Shown in pieces: positions 54,153 through 64,000 of a stretch of 64,000 nucleotides of DNA. The first letter of the stretch is position 1. Each line of letters opens with the position of its first letter. This DNA is from Bryopsis sp. KO-2023. Its lineage: Eukaryota > Chlorophyta > Ulvophyceae > Bryopsidales > Bryopsidaceae. The position numbers and the translations under genes were made by a program. The notes beneath the pieces were generated by a model, which made no database searches, was not told the origin of the DNA, and saw only the letters and a program-made list of their open reading frames with translations. The DNA lies in assembly GCA_030272585.1 (NCBI GenBank), contig BSYQ01000005.1:2294001-2358000 (forward strand), in the 5' to 3' direction.

Positions 54153-55863
54153 ATGCAGATCTTTGTTAAGAACTTGACGGGGAAACCGATCGTGCTGGAC
54201 GCCGATGCCAGCGAGACCGTGGACTCCCTAAAGAGAAGGATGCAGGCAGGTTCTTTAAATTTCGCTCCCTCTCTGCAGTGCAGCTGCTTGAGTGTTTGGA
54301 GTATGGTTTCCGGCACCGTATCCGTTTTCTTTGTGCAGGGATGATGGGCAAGGGGTGCTATAGTTGGAGTTTCTCAGGGTTTTTTTTTTTTTTTAAACTG
54401 GTTGTGGGGGTTGTTTTCAGCAGGAGGAGAAGGAGGGGGAGGGATACTTTAAGAGCCCATGGAAGTTGTTGTAACAGTGACTGTCTGGGTGTTTCAACTG
54501 AATTTTTAAAGAATAATTATATTGCCCTGTTGTTTTGTTTTTTTCCGGAAACAGATGGAAGAAGGAGTATCCTTGGAGGATCAGAGGATAATTTTTGCAG
54601 GAAGGCAATTAGACAATGGCTTATCTTTGGGAGAATGTGGGGTGGAGAAAGGCTCCACTGTCAATCTCTGTCTACGTCTGAGGTAATGGCATGTGCATTA
54701 CCATCTATAATCTAAAAATAGCAGAGAATTTGGGAAGCCGAGAAATAAAAAAAGTTCGCTGGATTCCTGCTGCTGCAGTGTTTCTTAGATGCTTTTTTAA
54801 GCCGTTGCGCCAAAAATGGGAAGATTTAGGAATATTCATGTGGAATTTACATGTCCGTCTATGTAGTTGCATTTTGCACTAAACGTCGTCATTCCAATAA
54901 AAGTTAAAAAATATCATGTAAAAAATGGACCAGTTTTTTCCGACTTCCCACTCACATTCCTGGTATAAACTGCAGTTGATGCTCACTGGGTGTTTGAATG
55001 TCCTACCACGAAGCATTGAACATATTAAGAATCAAGAGTTGTCTGTGCTGAGGAATTTGCAATTTTTTTTTTCTGAGAAAATTTGTCTTTTTCAGGGGTG
55101 GTATGATGATCAAGGTCAAAACCCTGACAGGAAAGGAAATTGAAATCGACATCGACCCCACAGACACCATCGAAAGAATCAAGGAACGAGTGGAAGAAAA
55201 AGAAGGAATCCCGCCCGTTCAACAAAGGCAAGCCCTCTTTCTATAGATATAAATGCACATATATATATATATATATATATATATCTTCTTGGTTCCCTTT
55301 TTCCCTTCTTGGCTTTCCTTTCACTTCTCACAGAATTCCTTTGAAATCTCAGTGGTGTTTGTGTGGCAGGTTGATTTTTGCCGGAAAACAGATGTCTGAT
55401 GATAAAACAGCTAGGGAGTACAACATCGAGGGAGGCTCCGTTCTGCATCTTGTGAGTGTGCTTTTTTTTTTTTTTGCTTTACTCGTTTTTGCTTTGTGGT
55501 GACGAAATTTTTAAAAGCTTGTCTTTCAAAAAATACTCTGGTAGGTATATTTTAATAAATCTGCTTTTTTTTTTTTTTTTGATAATAAATTTGGTTTAAA
55601 AGTAAATCTGGTTTAAGAGTAAATTTGGTTTTGTTATATGCGGATGATCGGCGTTGGATCCTCCAACAGGAAGTTCAATTTCTTTTTATTCAAATATCCC
55701 TCCTCCTGAAGTCAAAATAGAGCTGACTTATATTTTACTTGTCGTCGCTTTCTTTCCCTCTGTTTCGTCTTTGCTTGTTTATTGGTTTTCTGTGATAAAC
55801 CTTGACCACTTTTGTTTCTTTCCGTTTGGGGGGCAGGTGCTGGCACTGAGAGGTGGATGCTAG
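54153..55863 (+). CDS. Ubiquitin-NEDD8 (RUB) fusion, 5 exons
   Basis: Exons 54153-54245, 54555-54682, 55096-55227, 55370-55451, 55837-55863, giving 153 residues: 76 of a ubiquitin-like unit, 76 of NEDD8 and a one-residue Cys tail. Unit 1 ([15 protein letters not shown]...CLRLRGG) is diverged: K6, K11, K27 and K63 are kept but positions 29, 33 and 48 are Arg, Glu and Arg; I44 is kept and V70 is Cys. Unit 2 ([20 protein letters not shown]...LALRGG) has Ala72, which marks NEDD8/RUB, and most NEDD8 signature residues. Known: plant RUB1/RUB2 are made as ubiquitin-RUB fusions and split after RGG by deubiquitinases, and NEDD8 then activates cullin ligases. Introns 1 and 3 use GC donors (CAG/GCAGGT, AAG/GCAAGC); with them both units have exact family length. 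Confidence 0.93.
55256..55282. repeat. (AT)n microsatellite
   Basis: About 12 AT dinucleotides in intron 3 of the ubiquitin-NEDD8 gene, just after its GC donor. Confidence 0.9.
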
Positions 55864-57772
55864 TTGGAGCCTTGTCCTCTGCTTTAGGTTCTTTTTAGGA
55901 AAAGGTTTCAAAGTAACAGGGGAGGGAAAAGGTGTTGACTGAGTGTAGGTCCCTGCCCTGTCCTGCTCAAAAAGGGGAATTCTCAGAAAGAAGAAAACAA
56001 AACTTGACTTGGTGTTGCAAGGTGGCGGGATGTTGATTGATGCTTAGCACTATTCATTTGTTCATGGATTGGGTAGAGGGGGGTGGGTCGTGGGAGGGGG
56101 GGGGGGGGGTTGATTTGGGGTGTGGCTGGTAATGTTTTGTGTGTGCTGCTGGGTTGGAAAAGACAACCAACCAACCGTTGTCCTTCTCTGTGTGTGATTT
56201 TTTTTTTGCCTCTCTTTGTTTGTGGGTTAATCACCCTCCATTCCTTCTTTCATAAGCACTCTCCATTAGTAGCCAGAATTGGTCGTCTTTCTGAAAGGAA
56301 TTCTCGAGCCTTTTATTGTTGTAATAATACACCACAAACAGCGACATTCAGAAAGACAAGCTGGATGAAATATACCGTTCAATGCTCAAACAAAGGTCGA
56401 AAGAAATTAGTGTCTTTTTGCCGTCAGATTCTCTTGCGACTTTCTTGTTGCAAAATTTTCATTGCTCTGTGTTTCGCATGATTGTTTATTGTATTTTTCA
56501 TTTCTGGAATTTTGTATGGAAGTCGCTGAATGAACAAACAAATGTATGTAGAATGACAGAACAGGCTGCCCAAGCACAGCCCAAGTGTTGAACAGTATAT
56601 TTCGATAATTTCCTTGCTGTGTTCGCCCGCACTTCTCAAACAGTTTAGTACTTTCACTTTGGAAATCCCTTTCGAACACAATCGCACACACTGGCAAGGC
56701 TCCAACCGTTAACACACACACACACACACAAAAAAAATGGACAGCCTTGGCGGCTTCGTTGAATCGCAGCCGCCAAGGCCCAACCGAACACTCCTGGTGG
56801 TTCAGAGCCCACGTTATATCAAAGTGGAAAGTCGCAAGGTCTTTGTCCGCTCTTGGGTCACTGCCACTGACATTCAAGCTAGAGAAAGTCAACGCCATGG
56901 ACGAAACCGCCCCGCCGCCTGAAACTCTCACTGTACCGGTTCGAGCCGAGTTCGTCAGGCAATAAACGAAACACAAAGATGCAATCCATGCTTTCTCCTG
57001 CACGCATTCTTGTTGACTTTTTCAGGGGCCCAGAGTTGGGAGTCTCAGGTTGCAAGTGTTGGATTTGTATTGAAACAGGTTCGGGGTGTCGTGGTGTGAT
57101 GAACCTGGACAGAGGGTGGATGTGGATCTGTCATGTGTTATGTTCAGTAAGTGTGCATGGAGCTGGCTGTTGACTTGGCTGACTTTCAAACAGCTGTGAA
57201 ATCTGTTGAGGGGGATGAACCTTGTGGGATAGATTTCAGTAAAAAAAAATCAGGTGCCTTTAGGATGTTTTAAACTGTATTAGATCGACTATTTAAGACA
57301 CGAGGAATCGAAATGAACTTTATTGTTTCTATATATATATACATAACTTTTCTTTTTTAGTTTTTTTTGCAACTTTCGAAAAAAGAATGAATGAGAATAT
57401 GATGGGGGTTTGTTCAAAGTTCAGCTTGAATAAATTCTCACCAACCTCAGCAGTTGTACAAGAATTGAGACTTCAGATGGGAATCTGTCGACGTTGGTGT
57501 TTGGCCTGTGGAAACCAGCAGTAAAGAGGGTGTTGGGCTGACAGGTGGAGATGGAAAGCTTTTAGAATGCGTAAACTTTGGAAATCCCAAAGGGGTGCAA
57601 GATTCTGTGATTCATTCTCGAGGCAATGAGGACAAGGAAACAGTCGAAATTTGCCCATCAAGGGTTCTACACGACTGTGAGGTATTTTCAACTGTGCAAC
57701 TTTTCTTGTTTTTGGAGGATATGTTTTTCTTCTGCCAAGAAAACGATTTGGATTTTTCTTTCTGAAAATCTG
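55864..57772. other. Intergenic; possible 5' exons of the TerD-MORN gene
   Basis: Has a G-run at about 56096-56109, a (CA)n run at about 56712-56731 and a GC-richer block 56740-56965 open on both strands. The minus frame there (SGSDPRADKDLATFHFDITW) and the plus frame (KLEKVNAMDETAPPPETLTV) are both plausible coding but neither is recognised. 57300-57770 is AT-rich. Confidence 0.3.
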
Positions 57773-60700
57773 ATGGTGCATGAAAGTGAGGATTTCAATT
57801 CAACCACTGAACAGGTTCTTGGAATTGTGCTGAGTGCTGCCGACAGCCCAGTCAGGAAAATGGACTTGGGCAGCGTGAGCGGGCTGAAAATTAATATTTA
57901 CTCATCTGGTGGGTATGACGTCCAGCGCAAGACACGTTTAGCATCATTCCAAATCTTAACCAACCAGCGATGTTCTTGAGTCAATATCTTTAACCTTGCA
58001 GAAAAGAATAAGCCCCAAGAAGTGCTATCTTGCCTGGATCTCACTGGGAAGGTTTCGACTTCGGCTCCTACGCCCAATCCTTTCAGTGATGGCCATCAGA
58101 GTCTTGTGGTTTGCATGCTATATCGGGTGAATATCTCCGGCTATTCCTGCATTCCTTTAATCGCCGCCATACAAGCTTGATTCTGAAAACTACACCCAAA
58201 AGGCGAAACTCGCCATGACTCATTTTTTTTGCACGAGAAAACGAAGTTGCCAAGTATTCATTGTAACATATTTCATTTTATAAAGGTTTATGGAAATGTT
58301 CCCAGCTTAGGTTAGGAAGGGGAGAAGCTCCCCCTTTGGCCAAAGCACTAAACATTAGGTGTTGGTTTTCTTGAAAGTCGAAATGACAATAAAATAATAA
58401 CAACAGAGCATTCCAAGCATCCTTCGTTTGCATCTCGTAACAAGGCGTTACGTTGAACAGTGATACTTTCAGGTGGGAAATGGATGGCACATCAATTTGT
58501 TTATGGACACCCATCCTCATGCATCTTGGGGAGACATCCTGCCAGAGATGAAAATGCGAATGAAAACGATTTCAGAGCTGGAGGGAATGGAAAGCATTGA
58601 AATTGATGAAGACGAGAGAGTCGTGCAAAGCCGCCCCAACGAAGAACGCACGGTTTCAGAAGCATCGTATCAACGGGAAATGATCAAACAAAGCAGCTCC
58701 ACATCTCTACCATCTGTTTCACGACTGCGTATCGATGTGGGGTGGGCTGTGACGGATCCAGAAGCTGAGGATGTCGCAGTCGAGTTCAACTGCGCCATGT
58801 TGGGAATCGATGTAAGGCTTCAATATGGGAAAAGGGGGCCTGTGGTGTCCGTGTCAATGGAGTGAGGTCAAATTTGCAGTGTGTGTGTGTGTGTGGGTGT
58901 GTATCTGTTTTTAAAATAAAACTAAGGTACATTCATAAGCAAATCAAACCGTGGGTGATGTCAGTATGATCGCCTAAATTGTGAATGAATCCATCTAAAA
59001 TAGCATCCTTCAAAGAAAAAACGTCCCTCACTCTTATGTTTAAAGAGAAAAGATCACTCCCAATGAAAAAAAATAAATAAAAAAGACACAAACACCCATG
59101 GTCGCTGTGGTTGTGGAAGGGCGAGGAGATCCAAGCTGTCAGCGTTGGCAATCCTGAGGCGGAAGGTGCGAAAGTAGAAGAGAAAGCGGAGGAGCCAGAG
59201 CCAGAAGAGCCCGAAGAAGCCGAAGGGGAGGAGGATGAGGAAGCTGAGGAATCAGCTGCGGAAGAAGAGGCCAAACCAGACAGTCCCCCCGAGCCGCCAG
59301 TGAATGCAAGCATTTTCTTAACCTTCAACGAGCTGCCACAAGACGTCAAGTCCATTGTGCTGAGTTTCAACAATTTTGGAGGTTCCGGACTTGCAAAAGT
59401 AAAAACGATCTATGCTCGAATGCAGGATGTTACCGACCCAGAGAATCCAAGGTAAGCTTCTGTTCGGCGAACCGAGGACAGAGAGATATCTGATTTTGAG
59501 TTTTTGCAGTTTGTGACACCTTGGTTGTGTCGCAGGGATTGTTCAGTGTATACGTTTTCTGGATCGAAAGAGCACAAAAAGTCCACAGGCCTGGTCGTCT
59601 TCAAAGTTTTCAAAGAATTTAAAGACAATGCCTACTGGTGGTGGAGAGGCGCAGATTTTCGTACCCTCGGGGAGTTTTCCCAGAAAGCCCACATAAAGGC
59701 CCTCATGAGTGCTGTTCTCCAAGGCAAGAAAGAAGTAGGTGAAATCCCGAAAACACAAAACTTAGTCCAGATGCTTGCTACAAGACAGATGCGGTGTTTA
59801 CGGTTCCTCTGAGCGTTAAAAATATGGCCATCCACAGTATCAATCCGCGCTGGCGGCGGCGAAAGCTGCGGAGGAGGCTGGTGAAGAAGACGTCGTCCTT
59901 CCAAAGAAAGACTTCGAATGGCGCGTTCGTGTACCTGCCGTTACATTTCCTGGAGAATCCGGGGAGGACCACCAACCATACATCACAGAGCTGGCGGCTT
60001 TTGAAGGTACCTTGACCGCAATTGCAACGAGCTCGTTTCTGACTTCACAACCGAGCTTGCTTTGTCCGCGAGGCGATACATGCATATATTACTTCTTGAA
60101 TTTACTTGCAGATATGTATTCTGAATAGTTTGATTGATCACAGGTGTCCTGACGGCGGATTGGCTGCGAGACGACTCGACCTCCAAAGTCGTGTTTCCAA
60201 CTGGGGACTCTTTCTTCGGAGGATACAAGCTCGGAAAAAAGGATGGACTCGGGTTCTACGTATTTGCTAACGGCGGTTCCTACATAGGCAACTACTCCAA
60301 CGGAAAGAGGTCTGAGGAGGGCGTTATGATGATGCCAGATGGTGGTGTTTACAAAGGTCAATTTTCAGAGGACAAATTTCATGGAGAGGTGCGATCCATT
60401 GGCCATGTGCAGGCTTGCTGAGATTTGAAAAGGGGCTTGAGAGTGTCATGTGTGGCCACAATAAACTGAGTTGGATTGATTCTTTAGGGAGCTTATTTCT
60501 ATCCCGATGGGAGCTGCTACATTGGGGTCTGGGAAAATGGGTCGAAAGCGGGTGCAGGTGTTTACTGGGACAAGGACGGTGGCTGTCTGAGAGGAGCTTG
60601 GAGCAAAGGAGTATTGAAAGGGGAGGCGTCGTATGACCAACCGTCTTACTGCTTCAAGGTATATCGACGATTGATCACTCTGCGGGAGTGCTTTTTTTAG

Positions 60701-61607
60701 CTCAGCTGCTCAATTGGATTCCACCTTGCATATGTCTTTCTTGTTCAAGGAGAAGGTAGCATAGATAACATATACATTCTCAAGTTACAGTAAAGAGCAG
60801 CATATACAATTACTCCCATTATCATTCTTCGAGTTATTTGAGTTATTCGAGCCTTGTTAATGGTGGTTTGTGATTCCCAGGGAAATTTCGTGAAGGGCAT
60901 TCCGGAGGGGTCCTGCACATTCACAGTTCACGCCAGCAGAACTCTGGATCTCCCTCCCATGGCTACGAGTTTCATTCTGTCTGACGATGGCCCCACCCTG
61001 ACTACAACTGGGCGATACGATATTCCACCAGGTGGGGACTTATAAAAAGAACCCACAGATAAGAATAAAACTCCTCCAGAGAATACAACCCAGAAATGAG
61101 CAACACAACACCAATCATGACTGGGTGGCTCATTGGTTCCATGAATCCCAGACGCCACCACTCTCCAGTTGAAAGAACTTGTTTCCCTGAGCGCTTTCGA
61201 ATCCTACTGGGTAACAATCCACTTTAGACATCAAATATAATCCAGATATCCCCCTCAGAATCAATGGTTTCGTCACCTCTGGATTATGTGTGTGGAAGTC
61301 ACTGCCAAAACTATTTCTTCATTGTTGGAAGCTTCCTGAGCAAAGATGGGATGACCAGGGCAGAAAATGCTTTGAAATCATAAACAGAAGACTCGAAAAC
61401 TGTAACACAAGCTGATTCCTTGCTTTAGGTGCTGGAACCGATGCCCCTGAGGGAGAAGAGGCTCCAGAGGATCAACCACCAATGCCTAAAGCCCCCAACT
61501 ACGAAGGACTGTCGTTTACCCCAAGCAGAGATCCCCCCAGTCTGACCCCAGATATTCACTTCCCTCCCGCAGAAGCACCCCAACCCCCATCAATTTCTGC
61601 AACATGA
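57773..61607 (+). CDS. TerD-like and MORN-repeat fusion protein, 10 exons
   Basis: Exons 57773-57908, 58002-58108, 58473-58811, 59120-59451, 59536-59734, 59838-60006, 60144-60388, 60488-60658, 60881-61031, 61429-61607. GT-AG, phases agree, 675 residues. The start ATG (57773) is a guess; earlier exons may exist. Residues ~160-370 resemble a TerD domain: LRIDVGWAVTDPEAEDVAVE then FNCAMLGIDGEEIQAV, later ASIFLTFNELPQDVKSIVLS and a VYTFSGSKEH...WWWRGADFRTLG end. A long acidic linker (~215-250, EEPEPEEPEEAEGEEDEEAE) replaces the usual DGxxxHxGDN calcium-binding loop. Residues ~430-610 are about six MORN-type units (FPTGDSFFGGYKLGKKDGLG, GGSYIGNYSNGKRSEEG, GGVYKGQFSEDKFHGEG, YPDGSCYIGVWENGSKAGAG). 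The tail is Pro-rich. MORN proteins often sit at membranes, flagella or the cortex; the role of this fusion is unknown. Confidence 0.8.
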
Positions 61608-62193
61608 GAATGTGGGAAAAAAAATTGCATGGTGGGATTTGAAGGCAGAGTGTAACTTTTGAGCACCACTTTCCCTTGTGGGGGGAATCACAGCTTGAGC
61701 CAGGGTTAGATAGACTCTCACTCCATTGGAATTCAATAACAATGACCAGGAGCCAAACAAAACAAAAGAAAGCAAAATGTGGACATTTTCCCCCCACACT
61801 GCACAGAACGGGTGCTTTCAGGATTAAGTTGCCTCTCATTTGGGCCTTGCCCTATGTCAAACATGAGGTTTAGTGGTTAATGATGACTGGAACCCCCCAG
61901 ATGGGTGCATGTGTGTTGGTGCATACAAGTCTAAGAATCTAAAAATAGAACGTCACCCAAGCACCAGACGAGTACCCTTCATTATTACAACAAGCTTGCA
62001 AAAAAAACTAAAAAAAGGACAAAAAAAAGCACCACCGTTTTTCAGTTCAAAGTAAAACTCCGAATCGAGTACAAAAAAAACAACCCAGAACAAAGAAAAG
62101 ATCATGGTAAACCCATGAGGAAGGGTAAAAAGAAAAGAAAAAAAAACACAGGTCCACATCTCTTTGTTCATGCCGGTGCCAACAGCATCGCTC
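61608..62193. other. Convergent intergenic region
   Basis: 0.59 kb between the convergent stops of the TerD-MORN gene and the FkbM gene. A/C-rich (AAAAAAAGCACC, AAAACCC), no ORF of note. It should hold both 3' UTRs. Confidence 0.5.
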
Positions 62194-64000
62194 CTATTCG
62201 ACCTCCTTTTCTATAAAAATGTTGAGAATCGTGTCGCTCCATCGTTTCACTTTCGACTCGAACGTCGATGGGGAAATGACAGGCCCCGAGCCAAACCCAC
62301 GTTCTCTGATGGTGTACCCAGCCTCGCTCCACGTTTTCAAATAATGAACCGGATCTGACTGGGCATCCCCCATCATCCGGGGCGAAAACTCGCTCATGAT
62401 TTTGGAAATATTGGAGTGCAGCAAGGTTTTGTTGGCACCGCCCAGCACATGATCCTCGTAACCCTCGACATCTATTTTGGCGAAAACGATGGGCTCCTCT
62501 CCAGAGATCACATCGTCCAGGCGATTGATGTGCACCACCTCACGGGTTTCGTAATTGCTCTTCGACCAGGCATCGTCGCAGACGATGATGCCATCACCTG
62601 AATTCAGTTTAAATTCAAAAACTTTTCAGTCTTTTGGTTTTTTTTGGAGCCGAAAGTTGTTCGTCCAGCAAACGATTCGAGGTGTGTCGAGGTTTGGTTC
62701 GATTAATTAAAAAAAAGTCGAAAAAAAAATTAAGAAAATCTAGAGGAGGTCTGGCAACACAGGCCAGCACGTATCTTCTTCTTTATTTTTTAAATCGACT
62801 TGTTGATGATGGTGTGTGTTGTATTTTCAAAAATGAAACAGACCAAATTCGAAAATAAGGATCATGCCATTTCTTTTGCATCCCGAACAAAAAAAAATGA
62901 GGTTTCCATCCAGAGTGATTCATGTCACTCGAATATACTTATATTCATATTAATACATATTTAAATACTTTTTTTTTCTTCTCGATGCAAGAGATCAACC
63001 CCAGAAGCTCCCCTACATGACTGAAATCCATGCCATTTTCCTGTAGAAAATCGAAATCCCCCCCCCCCAAAGTGGATCGATCCACTCACCTGTGTTCCCC
63101 ACGTCCGACACGATTTTGCATTCCCTCTTCTCTTCGGACAACCCGGTTTTGTGAACGGTGACGGAATTCTCCAATTTATTCTGGCACACGGACGACCTCA
63201 GCGCGTCGAAATTCTTCGTCATGGGCTCGATCGACACCACCTTGAATCCTTCCGCCGCCATCAGCAACGAGTACCAACCAATGTTTGCACCGATGTCCAA
63301 AAACGTCAGATCCGATTTCTTCAAGCTGGGATTCGCCACCGCTCGTTGGCGGTACTCGTCGTTCATCAGTTTCACGAACATCCTGGACGTGTCCAACTCC
63401 CACCACTTATCTCTGAGGATGGATCCGCTCACGATATCCCCGCGTTTATACACGTTTATGGAGAAGGTCGTGCCATCCACGTCGACGTTCACCGGAAACA
63501 GCCGAGGATCCTTCGCTGCCCCCTTTTCCGCGACGCACCCGCAATACCGCGGCATATCCACCTCGATCGTTCCATTCAAGACCCCGTCGCAATCTACCTC
63601 TGTGGTCGTTCCAGCGTTGCGGTCGCCTTCCTGAGATTTCGCGTGCGGTGATTCGCTGGACGTTGACGACCCGGACGCTTTTGGATCAGATGATGAGTCA
63701 TGCGAATGTGTGCCCTTGCTTTCACTATTTTCCACCACCTTCCCCCCCAACGCTCCGTTATCAGTTAGGTCCGCACCCGCACTTGCTTCCCTGGAGCCGT
63801 CCCGCTGGGGATCCCGTATCCAGCCTTCCTTCGACTCTTGCTGATGCGTCTCGATCAGGGAAGAGATGGCTCCGGTGTCGGAAGGCAGTTCAGTTTTGAG
63901 GATCACCCTCTCTCCCTGGTCGGAGTCTGGCGGGGAGAGGAAAAAAGCTCCGAGAATTAAGAAAAACACTGCACTCACGAACAACAGGAATGGCGAGCGG
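62194..64000 (-). CDS. FkbM-family methyltransferase, type II membrane anchored, 5' end outside
   Basis: Two exons in view: 64000-63090 (5' end cut by the window edge) and 62597-62194, joined GT-AG in phase (NTGDGIIV). The first visible residues RSPFLLFVSAVFFLILGAFF are a hydrophobic anchor, so the Golgi or ER lumen is likely. A Ser/Gly/Asp-rich stem follows (~25-130). The catalytic region has DLTFLDIGANIGWYSLLMAA (SAM-binding motif I), VVSIEPM, then in exon 2 AKIDVEGYEDHVLGGA, the signature DVEG(F/Y)E of FkbM, and HSNISKIMSEFSPRMM. Known: FkbM enzymes O-methylate sugars or polyketides; in eukaryotes the substrate is usually unknown. A start codon must lie just beyond 64000. Confidence 0.9.

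Noticed and set aside
54246..54554. GT donor nine bases further on for intron 1 of the ubiquitin-NEDD8 gene (GCAG/GTTCTT)
   Set aside because: It would need a non-matching acceptor and would shorten the conserved helix-to-loop segment by one residue; the GC donor keeps exact ubiquitin length.
56407..57003. A 198-codon minus-strand gene
   Set aside because: No domain, crosses a (CA)n tract and T-rich sequence; only the 56750-56960 part looks coding and either strand could be the sense one.

Overview
The window is nuclear DNA from an intron-rich, TE-loaded eukaryote, most likely a flagellate alga or other protist. I cannot name the species. The genes have many short to medium GT-AG introns rich in A and T homopolymers. 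The leucyl-tRNA synthetase has a plant-type C terminus, ubiquitin is fused to NEDD8 as in the green lineage, and there are an AP2-domain transcription factor, an HU-like protein, a TerD-MORN protein and an FkbM methyltransferase.

Bases 1-13.3 kb are a matryoshka of DNA transposons. Families called here A, B, D and E have short terminal inverted repeats (mostly starting CAG), near-complete self-complementarity and 8-bp target-site duplications of the form nTnnnn(A/G)n, as in hAT elements. Each is built from its own short palindromic word: CTGTGCAC in A, GATCGTGATCGGCC in B, TTACGGTCCGG in D and ACCGGTCCGG in E. A 6.5-kb E element (6156-12671) splits a hAT-type transposase relic. Inside it lie an A element (itself split), a 4.3-kb B element, and in B a 3.3-kb insertion with a decayed tyrosine-recombinase ORF. 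Two solo LTRs, a gypsy relic and a Tigger-like relic are also present.

Bases 13.3-26 kb hold decayed Ty3/gypsy fragments (Gag, zinc knuckle, protease), another solo LTR, one further A element inserted in phase inside an ORF, and unrecognised AT-rich sequence.

Bases 26-47.4 kb are the first gene block. LARS (18 exons, minus) and the HU-like gene (minus) are followed across a 0.76-kb intergenic region by the divergent AP2 gene (11 exons, plus), then DMAP1/SWC4 (4 exons, plus).

Bases 47.97-53.97 kb are a complete, apparently very young Ty3/gypsy element on the minus strand. Its two 324-bp LTRs look identical, its TSD is CACCC, and it has one 1.77-1.8 kb-residue Gag-Pol ORF with a dUTPase-like domain between protease and RT.

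Bases 54.1-64 kb are the second gene block: a ubiquitin-NEDD8 fusion (plus, two GC-AG introns), a TerD-MORN protein (plus) and an FkbM methyltransferase (minus, 5' end outside the window). Exon structures were built by eye from splice sites, reading phase and family similarity; no transcript data were available.
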